Source: Volvariella volvacea V23 (lineage: Eukaryota; Basidiomycota; Agaricomycetes; Agaricales; Pluteaceae). Taken from it: 64,000 nucleotides of DNA. Every line of letters begins with the position of its first letter. Position 1 is the first letter of the stretch. The notes under the pieces are model-generated. The model ran no database searches, was not told the DNA's origin, and worked only from the letters and a program-made list of their open reading frames with translations. Positions 1 through 10,500 of the stretch are shown piece by piece. The stretch is taken from the NCBI GenBank assembly GCA_000349905.1, contig KB722739.1, positions 1,314,762-1,378,761 of the forward strand. Direction: 5' to 3'. The translations under genes and the position numbers were made by a program.

Positions 1-1771
1 GAGGGTAGTTTCTCGAAGTCGGAGCAAGGGGACGCAGCTTGAGCATGTGGAGGAGGAGCACGATTCGGAGGAGCAAGAGGAGGTCAAGCCAAAGAGGAAG
101 ACAAAGGCAAATGCCAAAAGCAAGACAAGAGAAGTTGTGGAAGAGCCCGTGGAGGATCCAGAGGGAAATGATGAAGAGGTTGAGGTTGACAAGGTCGAGG
201 AAGAGGTCAAATCCAAACCCAAGAGAGGCAGGGGCAGGCCACCAAAGATCCGTCAAGAAGATGTACAAGGGGAGGACGTGGAAGAAGCTTTACCCAAAGC
301 CAAGACGAAGAAGAAAGGTAGACAGACGAGGATGAAAGCGATTGAGCCTGAGGAGGAGGAGCAGGAGTTGGAGGTCGGGGAGGAGGAGCCCAGAACCATG
401 GTTAAGAGTAGGGCAAAGGGGAAAGGCAGGGCAAAAACCCATGAAAGTGAGGATGATGATGTTGAGGTCGAGGCAGATCGGCTCGGAAAGGAAAAGGCTA
501 CAAGCAAGCCAAAACCTCAGGAGGAAAGAGAGGTGGACTTGATGGAGGTGGACGACAAACCTAAGCACAAGACCACAAGCAAACCAAGAAGCAGTATAGA
601 GGTGGAACCGGATGAAGTTGATCGTAGGCCCAACGAAGAACCAAAAGTCAAGTCGAAGACCAAACCAGGCAGCAAGCCTAGGAGTAAGGTCCTCAGAGAA
701 GAGGAGGAGGAATCCATTGAACGCGTGAAGGTCACCAAATCTACAGCGCATAAAGGAAGCAACAAAGTGGTGGAACCGGATGACATACCTCAGCCTGAAT
801 TAAGTGAAATAAGTGACGCAGGACGACGTAAACCACCAGTCAAGGAGAATCCTCTAGCAAAAATATACGAAACGCCTCCGGAGGTGCCTTCTGTTCCTGA
901 TGCCGATATGTCGCCACCAACAGCACGATTGTCCGCTCGTTCGGCCAAAGAGGAGGCTACCAGACAGCTGCCACGAAAGGGATCCACCAAGGAAACAGAC
1001 TCTATTTCAACGGGACCAAGTCTTGCCGCAAGTAGATCTGCCTCTGCCTCTACAGGATCGTCCAGAACTCGGATCTCTAGTAGTAGTATAGTGAATGGCA
1101 AGGTGGTACACAGAATTGAGGTCTCTTCTGACGAGGAAGAGGTCCGCCAAAGCTTGATGCCTGGGCCAGATGATTTTACTGTACAGCTTCCCGTTCAAGG
1201 GGCGAAGCAACTTTCAGCTCGTCTCCAGGCGAAGCCCCGTGGACCACCTGCTGCCAGGCCAGCAAGCTCCGGCGATAGAATGATAGTTGAAGACACTCAA
1301 CCCCCACCTGTAAAATCAAAGGAGCCGGACGCTGTCTTCGTTCCTCCACAACCTGTTTCCCGACCCCGTGATCCTACCCCGCCAATCGAGGATGTCAGCA
1401 TGCTTGACGGAACACAGGACAGTGTTGCACAAGAGCCTGCTCAGCCGGAACGATTTGTCACCCCACCTCGACAGCTCAGTAGCGTGCCACCACCTCGTGT
1501 AGTCACACCTCCGCCCCCTCAGAGTAACCCACCGGCACCACAGCAAGCCACCATTGAAGCAGAGCCCATATATCCTACACCACCACTTTCACTACTTCCC
1601 TTCACGCCGTTGACCTCGTTATCATCTGCTGAACTTGACATGACTGTGGAAGAGTGGATACGCTATCAAATAGGCGTGGAGTACGATAAATTCAAGCGAG
1701 ATGGAATGAGAGAGCTGGAGAAGTTTAAGAGGAAGACAGAGGAAGTTAGAAGCATGATTGAAGGACTTTAA
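1..1771 (+). CDS. Acidic/basic low-complexity AT-hook protein, 5' truncated by the window
   Basis: The reading frame is open from base 2 to the stop at 1769-1771, with no in-frame ATG near the edge, so the true start lies outside the window. The first 250 residues alternate Glu/Asp-rich and Lys/Arg/Pro-rich blocks. They contain an AT-hook-like core (KRGRGRPPK, near base 220-245), which in known proteins binds the minor groove of AT-rich DNA. The middle is Ser/Pro-rich and probably disordered. The last 45 residues (TVEEWIRYQIGVEYDKFKRD and onward) look like a charged amphipathic helix. I do not recognise a family. A nuclear chromatin-associated role is an inference from the AT-hook and the basic clusters only. 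No introns are needed in the visible part. Confidence 0.75.
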   Translation, partial: RVVSRSRSKGTQLEHVEEEHDSEEQEEVKPKRKTKANAKSKTREVVEEPVEDPEGNDEEVEVDKVEEEVKSKPKRGRGRPPKIRQEDVQGEDVEEALPKAKTKKKGRQTRMKAIEPEEEEQELEVGEEEPRTMVKSRAKGKGRAKTHESEDDDVEVEADRLGKEKATSKPKPQEEREVDLMEVDDKPKHKTTSKPRSSIEVEPDEVDRRPNEEPKVKSKTKPGSKPRSKVLREEEEESIERVKVTKSTAHKGSNKVVEPDDIPQPELSEISDAGRRKPPVKENPLAKIYETPPEVPSVPDADMSPPTARLSARSAKEEATRQLPRKGSTKETDSISTGPSLAASRSASASTGSSRTRISSSSIVNGKVVHRIEVSSDEEEVRQSLMPGPDDFTVQLPVQGAKQLSARLQAKPRGPPAARPASSGDRMIVEDTQPPPVKSKEPDAVFVPPQPVSRPRDPTPPIEDVSMLDGTQDSVAQEPAQPERFVTPPRQLSSVPPPRVVTPPPPQSNPPAPQQATIEAEPIYPTPPLSLLPFTPLTSLSSAELDMTVEEWIRYQIGVEYDKFKRDGMRELEKFKRKTEEVRSMIEGL

Positions 1772-1987
1772 TTCACAGCCACGGACTCGGTTGTTTTCTA
1801 AGCTATGCTACAAATTGTTTCTTTCCTTGTTGACCCATTCTAGCTCTAGAATCCAATAGGTACTTCATGATTCGCAGTGTACTTTCGGAATAGGCCGAGC
1901 ATGGTGACTTTAATGACCGGGCCGGTAACTCACCAACACCGTTGTGACTTCGACCACTCACACTGGGTCGACCACTCACCCAGTGAG
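1772..1987. other. Short intergenic spacer
   Basis: This spacer separates the AT-hook gene from the F-box gene, which lies in the same direction. It must hold the 3' end of the first gene and the promoter of the second. I see no other feature. Confidence 0.5.
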
Positions 1988-3700
1988 ATGTCGTCGGACG
2001 TATTGCCTGAGGATGTACTAGTTGCAATCTTCTCTAATCTATCTATTACAGATTTGCTGTCTGTTAGGCAGGTTCGGACACACCCAACCCTAGAGGTCTC
2101 CAACGCTAACCTCGCTTGTGGTCAGACCTGCAGATCCTTCGCCACGTTAAGCGCATCTGCCACAGTATGGATGCATGTGCTACATAGGGAAGTCCTTCGG
2201 AGGGGCCTGCCTATACCGAAACTCGAGGGAAGGCACTGGTCCTCACTTGTATCTGGCGACGTTGAGCGAAGTATCATCAATGCACTTCGTCTGTGGAGGA
2301 ATTGGAGTTCATCGGATCCGAGACCACTGCGCCGCCTCTCTTTTATGGCGCCGCCTGCTTCCAAGATACTTGCTCTTCACTTTCTGGCGAAAGGTCGTGG
2401 AAGGTGGCTGTTGTGCCTCTCAATGGATATGACAACTCCCCCCGGCCAGGAGCAGAGAACGATCCATCTCAAGTGTTGGGACTTGGAGGAGTCTCCCACC
2501 TGCTGTGTCGCTTCCCGGGACCTAAGGCAATTCCCATCCCTTGTGGTGAATAGTGACCCCAACTCGCCGGCGATGCTGGCAATCAGGACTGCTCTTGGGT
2601 CAGTTGCTCATATCGTCTATCTACTTGCGCGCTAATCTCTCGGTCGACGACCGATAAGAATCGAGGTACTGACGTTGATCCCCTCAGCAGAGGATCCAGA
2701 GAGTGGTTTCGCCGTCTTACGAACCATAGCGGAGACGTCTCACGCCCTGGGTGTCTTATCGGGGTCAAGAATGCTGTCGACTAGTTCTACACAACACCTT
2801 CACCTTTACAACATTGAATCCGATGACCCTCCGATCGAGATTGGAAGTCAAATGATTTCCCAAGTGTGTTCAGTGCTGCATGATAAACCACCCCTGAGCC
2901 TGATTAGTTGCACAGCCAGATCAAGTCCTAGAAGCACTCATACTCGAAGACTTGGTCATATCGATCAGGTCGACGTCTATTGAAATATGCTCTCTTTCGG
3001 ATTCAGCTCATTCGTCACAAGGACAGAGACTTATCAGGTTCCCCATTGCAAGTTATATGTGGCCTTGGCGAATTGATACAGTCGCAATGACACCATCAGT
3101 TATCCTGCCTCCCTCAAAGGCTGACTCTCAACAACGCTACCCACCAATTCAAATTCTCATAAGATTTGGGAGCTTTTTCCCCTGGGTAAGTGCACTAGCC
3201 TGCCTTGTTATGCATATTAGTAACTCGAGCCGCAGCCGATTAACATACTCCACCATTATACTCTGGACCCTAACGAGGCGTTCGACCCAAACTTACCAGC
3301 AAGCAAACTCAACTCGCCCTACCAACCCATTCCAACTCTACGACAAATGATTGGCGCTCCAGTCCGTCTATTCGCAGTCTCACATATGATTGTTGGGAAG
3401 TACGGGACAGCAGTGTGGCTCGATAGTCACTCGGAAGATCATTTTGGGTCTGCCGATTACGGGCAACGGATCGCAGGTCGCATTTTAACGAAGCCAAGTC
3501 ATTACAATGAAAATATAAAATGTAATCCACCTGCTGGTGGGATAGCTAACAGTAAGGATATGGCTAGCGAGAGTAAGGCTATAATGGAGTTTGATTTCAG
3601 CGAAGATGATAGGTGGACGAAAGTAGCAATGGTTGAAGAGGAAGGAAGGCTAGCAGTGGCTTCCACGCATGGGGAGGTTCTTGTTTACGACTACGTCTAG
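1988..3700 (+). CDS. F-box protein
   Basis: The N-terminus begins MSSDVLPEDVLVAIF and continues NLSITDLLSVRQ, then TCRSFATLSA after a 54-bp intron (2072-2125). This is a typical F-box (LPxDVLxxIFxxL...C+xF), the module that binds Skp1 in SCF ubiquitin ligases. The rest resembles the large family of Agaricomycete F-box proteins with a beta-rich, propeller-like C-terminal part: readable pieces are HLYNIESDDPPIEI, a segment around 3049-3185 ending FGSFFPW, and the terminal exon with VRLFAVSHMIVGKYGTAVW near 3360-3420. The last residues (VLVYDYV) end at the stop 3698-3700. The introns in the middle (about 2597-2657, and two or three between 2880 and 3235) are approximate. The substrate is unknown. 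The start is the first ATG in frame with the F-box. Confidence 0.8.
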
Positions 3701-4096
3701 TAGTGGATGTAAGTTTTCCACAACTAGTTGTTAAGGGGTGCTATCTTACAAGTACAGTCTCAGGTCCCTTGGACTGCAGACCGATCTACGTTTTGGTTAT
3801 TCTTCGATGCCTGAACAGCGTTACTGCCAGTGCCTGTATATCTAATGCAATTGTCGACAGTTTTATGCCATATGAGCCAATGTACAGTACATAGTACGCT
3901 CCAAATGGTTTTACTACCCTACATGAGAGCCGACCAATTATTGATTGAAGCATTGCTCGAGTGGACCAAATATGTAGAGGAATATCACGCAATCTTGTGC
4001 ACAAGTGTACTAAGAAGCCGGACCGCTCAATTCCGACAACTATGATCATGATGGCAGATCTTCAAATCTTTAGACTCCACCTTGCCAGTGGTAATA
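3701..4096. other. Intergenic region upstream of the MtnB gene
   Basis: About 400 bp lie between two genes on the same strand. The short ORFs here have no family character. I see no RNA gene or repeat. Confidence 0.5.
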
Positions 4097-5215
4097 ATGT
4101 CGAGCAATAACCTCAGTGCTGATAATACAGATGCACTCGTTATTTCAAGTGACCCAGTACACGTATGTTTGCTTCGACGATTCCGTATTGTATCCTTTGA
4201 ACTTGGGTTTTTACAGCCAGCCAATCTGATACCAGAGCTATGTCAACTGTTCTATAACGTGCGCTACTAGTCTTCAAAAGGTGCATCAGCAATTGGTGAC
4301 GGCTTTACAAGTTAGGATGGGTTACAGGAACTGGCGGTGGAATCTCAATTCGGGCAGGGTGAGTTCTCCATTGCATCGTCGGACCACACCGAAATCTAAG
4401 CCCGGGTACCGCCATGCAGAGACAAGGTATACATTGCACCCTCTGGAGTACAAAAGGAACGCATCAAGCCCGAACACATCTTCGTGCTGCCGTTCCCCCA
4501 AGCGGAGCCATCTCCGCATACCGATCGGGTGTTCCTTCGCAGGCCCTCGCTGAATCTGAAAGAGTCGGCGTGTACACCCTTGTTTTGGAATTCATTCACT
4601 TTGAGGGACGCTGGAAGCTGCATCCACACGCATTCGCAGCATGCTGTGATGGCAACATTGCTTTGGCCTGGTCCCGTTTTCCGTATTTCACACCAGGTGC
4701 GTTTGCACTATTCGATTTTGAATATCTGGCTCATGCGGTCTACCAACAGGAGGTGAGGCAGTCCATGGAATTGGCTGTGTATAAATACCCATTCAATTGC
4801 CTCCGCAGATGATCAAAGGTGTTCGGATTGGCGGGACTGGACGAGCACTGTCATATTTGGATACACTAGAGGTCCCCATCATAGAGAACACCCCAAACGA
4901 AGAGGACCTGAAGGACAGTATGGCTGAAGCCATGGTCAAATACCCAGATGCCGCAGGCGTCCTGGTTCGAAGACACGGAATCTACGTCTGGGGTGAGGGA
5001 ACCGTCGTCCTTATATGCTGGCTATCGTATTCATGCTGTCGACAGGTCTTGATTGGGAAAAAGCAAAAACTCAGACAGAGGTAGGCAACGGTCAAATCGA
5101 CTTGTACTGCTTTGGCACTGACTTGCCACAGTGCTTGGACTACTTGTTTGAGATCGGAGTTAAGATGAAGCTTGCGGGATTGCCAACTGCCCTCGAAGAT
5201 GGCACGAATCAATAG
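4097..5215 (+). CDS. MDE1: Methylthioribulose-1-phosphate dehydratase (MtnB/MDE1/APIP family)
   Basis: This cytosolic class II aldolase-fold zinc enzyme dehydrates 5-methylthioribulose-1-phosphate in the methionine salvage pathway. My exon model is 4097-4162, 4217-4258, 4312-4358, 4420-4696, 4750-4752, 4809-4992, 5046-5080 and 5132-5215. It sums to 738 nt, or 245 codons, close to the family length. Family motifs are clear: [13 protein letters not shown], the zinc-binding [43 protein letters not shown] and [13 protein letters not shown]. All seven introns are 51-61 bp with GT...AG ends. The fifth exon is only GAG; it supplies the Glu of the conserved SHQEMIKG motif and is flanked by introns of 53 and 56 bp. 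If it were skipped, the protein would stay in frame and lose that Glu. Confidence 0.93.
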
Positions 5216-5605
5216 ACCTTGAAAGCTGTCCGATCTATGTACCCGCTCACCATCTTATCTTATCGCTATTTTGTCATCTTATAAGCTAGCTCTGACTTGA
5301 CTCAACTATCATAATGGACTGTGAAAGACAATTACGCACTTGTACTCGCTCTGAGAGTAGAGAGCAACGTGGTGCATCTTGAAAGGGCAGAAGTTATTCG
5401 GGACAATCGCGCTATCGATGCAAGTCAGGAGGGAGTGGACTTGTAAAATTGTTTATAATCTCCCTGCTAGTTTGCAGGTATTCGATTGCAGGTGATATTG
5501 CTCAACAACATAATACAATTGAGTATTGAGATACACTTTAGTTACATCCAACTAGGGCGTGGCGATCAAAACCTGAATCCAAGGTGTAAGTCACCCTATT
5601 GACCT
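5216..5605. other. Convergent intergenic region
   Basis: This stretch holds the 3' ends of the MtnB gene (+) and the UBX gene (-). I see no coding signal in it. Confidence 0.5.
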
Positions 5606-7062
5606 TTATATTTGGAGGGTAGAACGTACTGCAGAAGGTGTTAGTCCAAGGTCCTTCAGTGACTTTGAGAAATCCGATCGAGGGAAGGTTTTTCTAAGGG
5701 AGTTTCAGAATTGGTCAAGAAAGCAGAATAGGTGACAAACCTCGGGAAGGTAAGTGAGAAGGATACAGTCTCTGCATCAACATCCAATGTCTGGCTTGCA
5801 AGGTACTCCGCAACGGCGCTCAAGGCTACATCATTGTCAGTAAATCATATCCCGGCGCAGTGTAGGTGTGGGAAGCCTACGTGAATCACTGGGTAGAGTA
5901 GTCGTGTATGGTTGACCACCAGTAGAAAGTCTGATTTGTAGTCTAGCGGTGGCCGCATTGCTAGCACTACTTGCAGCTGCAGCTGCACTAGCCGCAGATG
6001 TACCCGCAGCCGGTACAGATGCACTGGCAGTACTTGTAGGAATAGGTTGGCCATCACGAAGAGCCTTTTCCCGAGCCGCCTTTTCTGCCCTTGCCTTCTT
6101 GTCTGCCTCAATTTGGGCTTTAACGGCGGCGCGGGCCTTTGCATCTTCGACTTTCTCTGTAGAAAAAGGGGTTGGATTTAGCGAAGGACAATCAGGCTAA
6201 TAGAACGAACCTCTTCTCTTCTGTTCAGCTTCCTTGATGGCCTCCTTTGCTTTGAGTTCCTCTTTGAGTTTGTTGAGGTCCTACATTAGGATCGTATCAG
6301 GTCTGTACTTGATATTAGGGCAGTGGTCGGTACCTTGCCAGCTTTCCTTCTTAAAGCTTCGTTTGCCTGATTTTCACGAGCCTCCTCCTCTGCTTTCTTG
6401 GCTCGTTTCTCTGTCATCCTCGAACGCAATTCGGCGAGCTTGGCTTTCTTCTCCTCCTCGGTCAAGGGTTTGATCTGTTAGACAAATCCAATTGAAGCGG
6501 CACATCATGAGCATAACAAAACTGAGCACCTCTTCTGTCGATTCTTCGAATTGATCGTGGCCACTCTTCTCGGCGTGGAAATTAGCCAATGCAGTGTTCT
6601 TGAATATCTTGCCACACTCTGAACACTTGATGCTCTTATGATGCCCGGATGAGACAGATCAGCTGGATAATACATGAACGAATGGGACGAACTCACATTG
6701 GCTTCAACAGCGCCAGCAGCGGCAACTCCAAGGTCTCGGAGGGCCTGTGCATCCTCCTCATCTTCATCAACGTCCATTGAATCTCTTGGCCTCGATGATT
6801 CAGCAACACCACCGAGATCTGGGACAGGATCGCTCTCGTGCTCAAGAATGTGGTCCATCGCGGGCTGTAGACCGCGATTTCCGGTGGCTTTGAGGGCCCC
6901 TGTGGGAGATACATCATCGGCAGAGCATGTACCAAGGGAAAGAGCGAAGCGATGGCTAAATTAGTTCCGCGGTAACTGGCGCGAGTAAACGAGGATGTGC
7001 GAACACTCGACACGGGCAGGGTCAAATCCCATTGACAGCAAGGTTTCCTTGTCGCTCGGCAT
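5606..7062 (-). CDS. UBA - C2H2 zinc finger - UBX domain protein (SAKS1/UBXN1-like)
   Basis: The start MPSDKETLLSMGFDPARVE is joined across an intron of about 105 bp to WALKATGNRGLQPAMDHIL. That makes a UBA domain, which binds ubiquitin. A C2H2 finger follows (SIKCSECGKIFKNTALANFH, then AEKSGH; about 6550-6640), then a long Lys/Glu coiled coil (about 6080-6500) and an Ala/Ser linker. The C-terminal UBX domain reads TARLQIRLSTGGQPYTTTLP, then LSAVAEYLASQTLDVDAET and SLKDLGLTPSAVRSTLQI before the stop at 5606-5608. Proteins of this layout act as Cdc48/p97 cofactors that bridge ubiquitinated clients in cytosol and ER quality control. The order UBA, finger, coil, UBX matches UBXN1. The gene is divergent from the RhoGEF gene. 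Confidence 0.88.
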
Positions 7063-7552
7063 TTCTGATTGATTAAAGGAGAGGTGGAGAATAACACTTG
7101 GGTGTGGAAAGCAGTAGGATTAACGCGTGTACCGGCTCGCTTTCTCACGATTCGATGGACAGGGGCGCTAACGGTTGTGCAGCACGGCAGAGCCAGTCAA
7201 TTGCACCACAACCTTGAGCATCTGAGCACGGTCCAGCGCCAGGAGATCCGTCTGCGAGGCCAATGGCAATTTCATTGTGGGATGGGGTGCGAGTGACCCT
7301 GTGTTGGGCGGCTATGGAATGGAGAGAGATGACCGTGACCGGCACAAGTCGCGGGTTGGCTTGTGATGTTGTCCTCATCCACCAGTGTCCATTCCAACCG
7401 TTGCCTCCTTTAACGCTCCTTGCCATCATCATACCCCCATCGCGTCTTGTATCCCCACAAATACTCTTCTCACAGATATCCTCCAACTAACCCTAGTCTG
7501 GTCCTTGCTTTCGCCTTATCTGACATCAAGTAGCAACAGCCCCAGATCAACT
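7063..7552. promoter_or_regulatory. Divergent promoter region, UBX gene / RhoGEF gene
   Basis: These 490 bp separate two genes transcribed away from each other and must contain both promoters. The right part (about 7380-7550) is pyrimidine-rich on the + strand, as is common in fungal 5' leaders. No specific site is identified. Confidence 0.45.
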
Positions 7553-10500
7553 ATGCAGTCTTCTGACAATCCTATCGCACGCTCTGCAAGCCCCGTCGAT
7601 GAAGACCTCCAAAAGCTTTATAACGAAGTTTGGGCTGGTTTTGCTGAAGAATCCAACGCGAACACGGACGGAGATCTCGATACCATATACAACGTCTACG
7701 GCAACTCTGACTATACCTCTCCAAACGCCGTTGATCCTTCAGCGAACGGTCAGTCACCGAGTACGTTGGCATTTCCAACCACATTGCGCATTATCTGATC
7801 CACCAGTTCCGTCGGTTTCCAGATCCGTCGAGGTCGCAACCACTCCCCCAAAGGCCGCCGCCGCCGCCATCTCTGCCTTCTGCTTCCTCCCAAAAGTCGG
7901 CTCAAGTCAGGCGCTTGCCTCCTACACCTGGGAGCACCGTCTCATCGCCGGCTTCCGCGACCTTTTCCATGCCGGAGCCAGAGCACTATCCCCAGAGACC
8001 AAGCCACTACACAACTGATTCCTACGCATCAACCTCATCTTCTGCTTCTCATGATCTCCTCAGAAAAGCCACTGCCGGGAGCAGCAGTCGTAAATTGCCG
8101 CCTGCTCCAGGATCCCTTGATTCTAACCGCCCTACAGGGCCAAATTGGCCGTCTGGTCTCCCTGTGGATCCACGCCCAACTTCCCGGGCGCAGACGGCCT
8201 TGTATCAGGAGTCCTTGAATTCGCCTGGCTCAACCACCAGCACACACTCTTCATCGCTGTCACGAAATCACTCGACGCGACCACCCGGTGCATTGCCCCC
8301 CACCCCACCTGGAGGGAATTACCTAATAGACGACAGCAAAATATATCAATCCCCTGCTATTGAGCACTATCCTCACGATGCAGGGCTATCCACTCCCGTG
8401 GATTATAACAGGGCGAATGAGGATAAACCGGTCTCATTCCCAACGCCCACTCACGCTCAGGAGCCTCCCTCTCAAACTGTTCCGGCTGATTATCCGTCTC
8501 CTGGTTCTACATGGTCTAACAGTGTTTGTGAGTATTTTCTTTTTTAATGAAATTGTTCCTGAATTATCCGCGGCCCAGATGAGCCATACCTTGGCCGTAG
8601 CGACAGCGCTTCTTCATACGCTACTCCACAGGCATACGCGTATCAGCCAGCGCCAAGCGGCTCCAGTCTCCATCGTGGCGATTCTGCTGGCTCATATATC
8701 TCATCAGCTGCACTTCAAGGACAGGCTGCATACAGCTCCGTGGAGTCTCCGAATGTCAACCCTGAAATAGAGTTCCCAGTTGCGCGTGGTCCACTTGAGC
8801 TACATGATACAACAGGAGTGGGTTATTGGGACGAAGACGAAGAAGAGGATGCTGCTAGGTTTATCAACTATTCGCTGCTATCTCATATTGCTGTCCAACT
8901 CCGTGACAAGATACCAAGAGGAACACACGTCAAGGGAAGCATCCCGTATCCTAGATCCTTCACTGGAAAGGAAATTGTTGTATGTCTTTTTGCGCCAGCA
9001 TCATATGGGCCATCTTTTCACCATCATTTTAGTCAACGATTCAAAGTATCATTCAACGTGAACTGGCAATTAATCATGGAATGTCGACGAGCGATAGAAG
9101 GGCTGCCTTGCAAGTGGCCCGAAGTCTACAGAGCCAGCTGTTCTTCTATGAAGTTGAAGAATGGGGAAACAGACCTCTACAAGATGGTGTCGAGGAAGTA
9201 TACATGTTCCTAGATGATCCAGAAAACGCCGACGGGCCTGTTGAACGGGAGGAGCTACCAACCGGTGTCATCACCGTGCTCACTCGTTGCTATTCCGCTA
9301 GCTGTGGCGAAGGGGTTGCTTGCTATGCTTATGATTGTCCCCGTAAGGTGTGTTTTGTCTCATACCCTTTGCCTTATGCGTTCTATGCATCATCTTATTG
9401 CATTCCTGCGAATAGGGCAATTCCATTAAGGAAACAGTGCTCCCCCCTGAGACTCAAGCTACTCCAAAGAAGGAATCTTGGGCCGAAACGGTGAAAGAAG
9501 AGATATTGCAGTCACTCCCCGAAAGTGAGATCAACCGACAAACGTATGTCTCCTATGATTTGGTACCATCGCTCCTAGTAATAAGCGATCGCTTGCAGGA
9601 TCATCCACAAGATCATTACCAAAGAAGAGCAATACATACAAGATCTTGATATCATCGAAAGCACCTTCCTCAAACCGCTGCGAACCTCCAATCCTCCTGT
9701 CATTGACTTGAATAAGCTAGAGGAGTTCATTGACGATGTTTTTGGCAACGTGTTGGATTTACGAGAATGCAATCGACGTTTATTGGAGGTGATGTTCGTC
9801 AGACAACGAGAACAAGGACCGATTATCCAAAGGATCGGAGACGTGTTCTTGGAAGCTGCTACCGAGTTCAGACTGGCATACCCAATCTACATTGGTCATT
9901 TGCCAATTGCAGAAAAGAGGTTGAAGGAGGAAACGGAAAACAACGCAGAGTTCAGGTTGTTCCTCGAGGTGGGTCTTGTCAAGTGTCCAGCTCAGTCAAT
10001 AGTCCTAACTATACATTTAGCATTGCGCCCGACAGCAATCCACTAGGCAAAATGAGGCACCTCGTCTCGACTTGAAGCATCTTCTCAACCGACCTTCAGA
10101 ACACCTTCAGAAGTACCCAGTGCTGCTTGAAGCAGTAATGAAGGAAACCGCTGAAGGCAATCCTGATGCAGACTTTTTAAGAGAGGCGTGTGATGCAATC
10201 AAGAATTTGCAAGCGGCCGCCCAGTTGCGAACCTTCCAGTGCTCAATGGCAAAGGGTAATGCTGGAAAATGGGAATGGGACGATCTAGTTACAAAAGAGC
10301 TCATCCAAGGTGTTGCAAAGAAGGAAGCAAAGAAGCAACAGTGGGTATTCCACTTAGATGTATTTCTTTTTCTTTTTAACTCACCTGGAGCGCAGTGTCA
10401 TCTTTGAATTGATCAAAGGAGAAATGGCCTACGTCAGGGATCTGGAGAATATTGAACTTGTAAGCTAATCGAGTCTCCTGCAACGCGTACTAATTCGATT

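Noticed and set aside
4697..4808. Single 112-bp intron in the MtnB gene instead of two introns around a 3-nt exon
   Set aside because: It loses the conserved Glu and is twice the size of the other introns in the gene. It is kept as the main alternative in the finding.
5949..6200. + strand ORF rich in Ala and Leu that resembles a membrane protein
   Set aside because: It is the antisense of the Ala/Ser linker and coiled coil in the UBX gene.
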